Positions 61,819 to 64,000 of a stretch of DNA of 64,000 nucleotides are shown here, piece after piece. A model generated the notes under the pieces. It searched no databases. It saw only the letters and a list, made by a program, of their open reading frames with translations, and was not told the DNA's origin. The first letter of the stretch is position 1. Every line of letters begins with the position of its first letter. The stretch spans positions 33,356-97,355 of the forward strand of contig NZ_WJFC01000026.1 of the NCBI RefSeq assembly GCF_009725235.1, written 5' to 3'. Position numbers and translations under genes: made by a program. This DNA is from Scytonema sp. UIC 10036. Lineage in GTDB: Bacteria; Cyanobacteriota; Cyanobacteriia; Cyanobacteriales; Nostocaceae.

Positions 61819-62364
61819 ATGACTACTTCTCGCTTGAATAGATTACAAACCATTGATGCTCAAACTCTGAAAACATTAATTGAGCAACAAGCTGTCACAC
61901 TGATAGATGTTCGCGAACCTGCTGAATATGCAGGGGAGCATATTCCCGGAGCAACCCTGGTTTCCCTTTCCAAATTCGATCCGCACAAAGTACCCCAAGA
62001 TGAGGACACCCAAGTCGTTCTCTACTGCCGTTCTGGGAATCGCTCAACAATAGCAGCTCAAAAGCTGTTTGATGCAGGTTTTGCAAAAGTCACCCATCTT
62101 GATGGGGGTATAGGTGCTTGGAAAGAAGCTGGTTACTCCACCAAAATTAACAAAAGTGCTCCTGTGAGTTTAATACGGCAAGTGCAAATTGTCGCAGGTT
62201 CTTTAGTATTAATTGGCACGTTATTAGGAGTATTTGTTTCTTCTTGGTTCCTGCTTCTCAGTAGTTTTGTGGGAGCGGGATTAATATTTGCGGGAATTAC
62301 AGACACTTGTGCATTAAGAATGCTACTAGCAAAACTTCCTTATAATCAACGGAGCCATGTATGA
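61819..62364 (+). CDS. Rhodanese with C-terminal membrane domain (DUF2892)
   Basis: 181 residues. The rhodanese domain has Cys70 in VVLYCRSGNRSTI and motifs LIDVREPAEYAGEHI and HLDGGIGAWKEAG. Two C-terminal hydrophobic segments (about 118-137 and 140-165) make the DUF2892 membrane part. It probably passes sulfane sulfur from SQR to the dioxygenase. Overlaps the TauE gene by 4 bp, so it is cotranscribed with the dioxygenase and TauE. Confidence 0.9.
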   Translation: MTTSRLNRLQTIDAQTLKTLIEQQAVTLIDVREPAEYAGEHIPGATLVSLSKFDPHKVPQDEDTQVVLYCRSGNRSTIAAQKLFDAGFAKVTHLDGGIGAWKEAGYSTKINKSAPVSLIRQVQIVAGSLVLIGTLLGVFVSSWFLLLSSFVGAGLIFAGITDTCALRMLLAKLPYNQRSHV

Positions 62365-63227
62365 GCTGGATAATCGGGCATTTATTAGCTGCTTGTATTG
62401 GGGTTAGCTTGGGTTTGATTGGTGGTGGTGGTTCGGTATTGGCACTACCGATTCTCGTTTATGTCATGGATGTAGCGCCAAAACCTGCGATCGCCATGAC
62501 TCTTGTGATTGTTGGTACCGTGAGTTTGTTAGGAGCAATTCCCCACTGGCGAGCCAAGAATGTCAACTTGAAAACTGCGTTGATTTTCGGTTCTGCAACA
62601 ATGCTGGGGGCATTTGTCGGGGCAAAGATTGCCACATTACCAGTAGTGACTGAAGCTTTCCAAATGATGCTGTTTGCAGTCATGATGTTGCTGGCAGCCA
62701 TGTTTATGATTTGGCGCAGCTCTTTGCCCATTGCAGCAGATGACAAGCTGGCACTTTATCCCCAACCCGTCTGCAAGTATTGCTGGTTGTGGTTAATGAG
62801 TGAAGGCTTGGGGGTGGGTGTACTGACTGGGTTAGTTGGTGTTGGTGGTGGGTTTGCGATCGTTCCTGCTTTAGTACTGTTGGGAAATGTACCCATGAAA
62901 CAGGCTATTGGAACATCATTATTAATTATTGTATTTAATTCAGTTGCCGGCTTTCTGGGCTACTGGGGATATGTTTCTTTAAATTGGAACTTGATGTTAT
63001 CCTTCACTGTGGCTGCTAGTGCAGGAACAATTTTCGGTGCCTACTTATCTCAGTTTGTTCCGGCGCAAAGACTTCAGAAAATTTTTGGTTATTTTTTGCT
63101 TGCGATCGCGGCTTTAGTTCTGGTGCAGAATCGTCATCTACAGCCGAAAAAAGTCTCAAATTTTACTCATATTAGGATGGTAGTGCAGCCTAAACCATCC
63201 TCTAAGATATCAAGCCCCACATCTTAA
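62361..63227 (+). CDS. TauE/SafE-family sulfite/sulfonate exporter
   Basis: 288 residues with about eight hydrophobic segments and two repeated halves (GLIGGGGSVLALPILVYVMD; VGVGGGFAIVPALVLLGNVP), the signature of TauE/SafE permeases. These export sulfite or other small anions. It is the last gene of the persulfide dioxygenase-rhodanese operon, overlapping by 4 bp (ATGA). Product sulfite from the dioxygenase would be its natural substrate, though not proven. The C-terminal about 25 residues are polar and variable. Confidence 0.9.
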   Translation: MSWIIGHLLAACIGVSLGLIGGGGSVLALPILVYVMDVAPKPAIAMTLVIVGTVSLLGAIPHWRAKNVNLKTALIFGSATMLGAFVGAKIATLPVVTEAFQMMLFAVMMLLAAMFMIWRSSLPIAADDKLALYPQPVCKYCWLWLMSEGLGVGVLTGLVGVGGGFAIVPALVLLGNVPMKQAIGTSLLIIVFNSVAGFLGYWGYVSLNWNLMLSFTVAASAGTIFGAYLSQFVPAQRLQKIFGYFLLAIAALVLVQNRHLQPKKVSNFTHIRMVVQPKPSSKISSPTS

Positions 63228-64000
63228 TCAAAGAACTCCAGACTAGAGCGTGTTTGCGTTAGACATAAGTATGTATTTTTCTGCTCTCGTGTCAAAAACG
63301 CTCAAGCCTATATACAACAAGGCTTTTCCGACCCAGGATGCAGGTTTTTACAAAGAGATCGGCTCAACCTCAAGAAAGTTGTGAGGGCAACTTCAACTGT
63401 AACTAAACTCTCAGATTGGGTAAGCGTTCAGGGGGTAGAAGGGCGATTGCCTCCCTTCCGCTTCGCGAACGCCAGGGGAGTATTGGCAGCACTTGAGCAG
63501 AGGTATGAGGTAAAGAAGTGAGTAGGAATGGACTAACCGTAAGACCTGAGTTCGATGTAAAAAATGTTATTGACATATATAATGACCGAGTCAGAGGTGC
63601 GTCCTAAATTATACAACTGGCGCAACTGACAATATGACAAGCTGGTTGCTAATCCTGAAATTTAAGGTGCTACTGATAAGGGTGCGATCGCCTTTTTATT
63701 AATGCCGAGTATTTCCTCACAAAATCCTCATATTTATTATTTATTGTAATTTTTAAGAAGAAAAGGATTACTTGAGTAAGCTGTCGCGCATCTAAATTGT
63801 ACTTTGTGGAGCTTGAAAGCCTTGCTGTGAGGTTTTCAGGTTTAAAAATTAAGTGCGTCTCAGCTTATTATCTAAGTAAGCTACTACAACCCTAGATAAA
63901 ACCTTTTAACTCCAATCTTAATTTATATCAATTTAGAAAGACGAAAAAATAGACCAAAATTAATGGTTCAGATAACTTATCCTGATGTCTCTATATTAAC
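63228..64000. other. End of window: repeats, no clear gene
   Basis: 63545-63694 is copy 2 of the 150-bp repeat at 13475. 63712-63732 on the minus strand (TATGAGGATTTTGTGAGGAA) is a copy of the direct-repeat motif, and 63372-63390 a weaker one. A possible start (ATG at 63963) runs off the window and has no ribosome binding site. No gene is annotated. Confidence 0.5.
63545..63694. repeat. 150-bp dispersed repeat (copy 2)
   Basis: Partner of 13475-13624, same boundaries (CCTGAGTTCGAT to GCGATCGCCTT) with about ten differences. No coding capacity recognised. Confidence 0.85.

Noticed and set aside
63963..64000. Possible gene start at the right edge
   Set aside because: Only 12 codons are visible, without a ribosome binding site.

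Overview
The window is cyanobacterial. It carries a photosystem II D1 gene (psbA), chlD, an anaerobic chlorophyll cyclase of the BchE/ChlE type, haem oxygenase, a cyanophycinase-like gene, pentapeptide-repeat, CHAT and XisI proteins, and very many copies of the HIP1 octamer GCGATCGC. XisI and cyanophycinase hint at a filamentous, possibly diazotrophic lineage, but the genus cannot be fixed from the sequence. Much of the DNA is accessory: one IS630-type element, several MITE-like repeats, and many short decayed pieces of genes that also occur intact in the window.

Layout. 0-5 kb: M4 metalloprotease, small exported or membrane proteins, a broken ABC ATPase and a damaged IS630 element. 5-11 kb: TPR protein, a ribokinase-like gene and a YedE/Se-S-carrier fusion, then MITE and HlyD debris. 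11-13.5 kb: M6 protease followed by a proline-patterned small protein. 13.8-18.4 kb: a minus-strand operon haem oxygenase - hemN - chlE(BchE) - tiny membrane peptide; ChlE has a C-terminal receiver domain. 18.9-23.6 kb: pentapeptide protein, an ArsR-family regulator and a low-oxygen type psbA (D1'). 23.6-30.6 kb: accessory zone with a second, 5'-truncated psbA plus intact NUDIX gene, a CHAT protein, and remnants of hemN, hemF, phosphofructokinase, yedE, a P-type ATPase and others. 30.6-42 kb: phosphoribosyltransferases, a baeRF-type release-factor-like gene, an ABC/HlyD exporter, a broken toxin-antitoxin pair, XisI and chlD. 43-53 kb: GH13 enzyme, RTX protein, cyanophycinase-like protease and P-type cation ATPase. 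53-63.2 kb: a sulfide/sulfane-sulfur block with HdrB/HdrC-like genes, exported rhodanese, thioredoxin-reductase-like flavoprotein, Rieske protein, sulfide:quinone reductase, persulfide dioxygenase, membrane rhodanese and a TauE/SafE exporter.

The most interesting reading is that these parts form one regulon. A 16-bp element close to ATTACYATATAGTTAT lies in the same orientation upstream of arsR, the haem oxygenase/hemN/chlE operon, the D1' psbA, the Hdr operon, the Rieske operon and the persulfide dioxygenase operon. It is also present in front of decayed remnants of two of these loci. I infer that the ArsR-type protein links sulfide oxidation to oxygen-independent tetrapyrrole synthesis and a low-oxygen photosystem II. 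A second recurrent motif, two TGAGGAA-like half-sites 11 bp apart, precedes several other genes, including the P-type ATPase and a phosphoribosyltransferase/chlD pair. Together with the baeRF gene this set resembles part of the mycobacterial DosR hypoxia regulon. Both regulatory claims are inferences from reading and need motif searches and binding tests.
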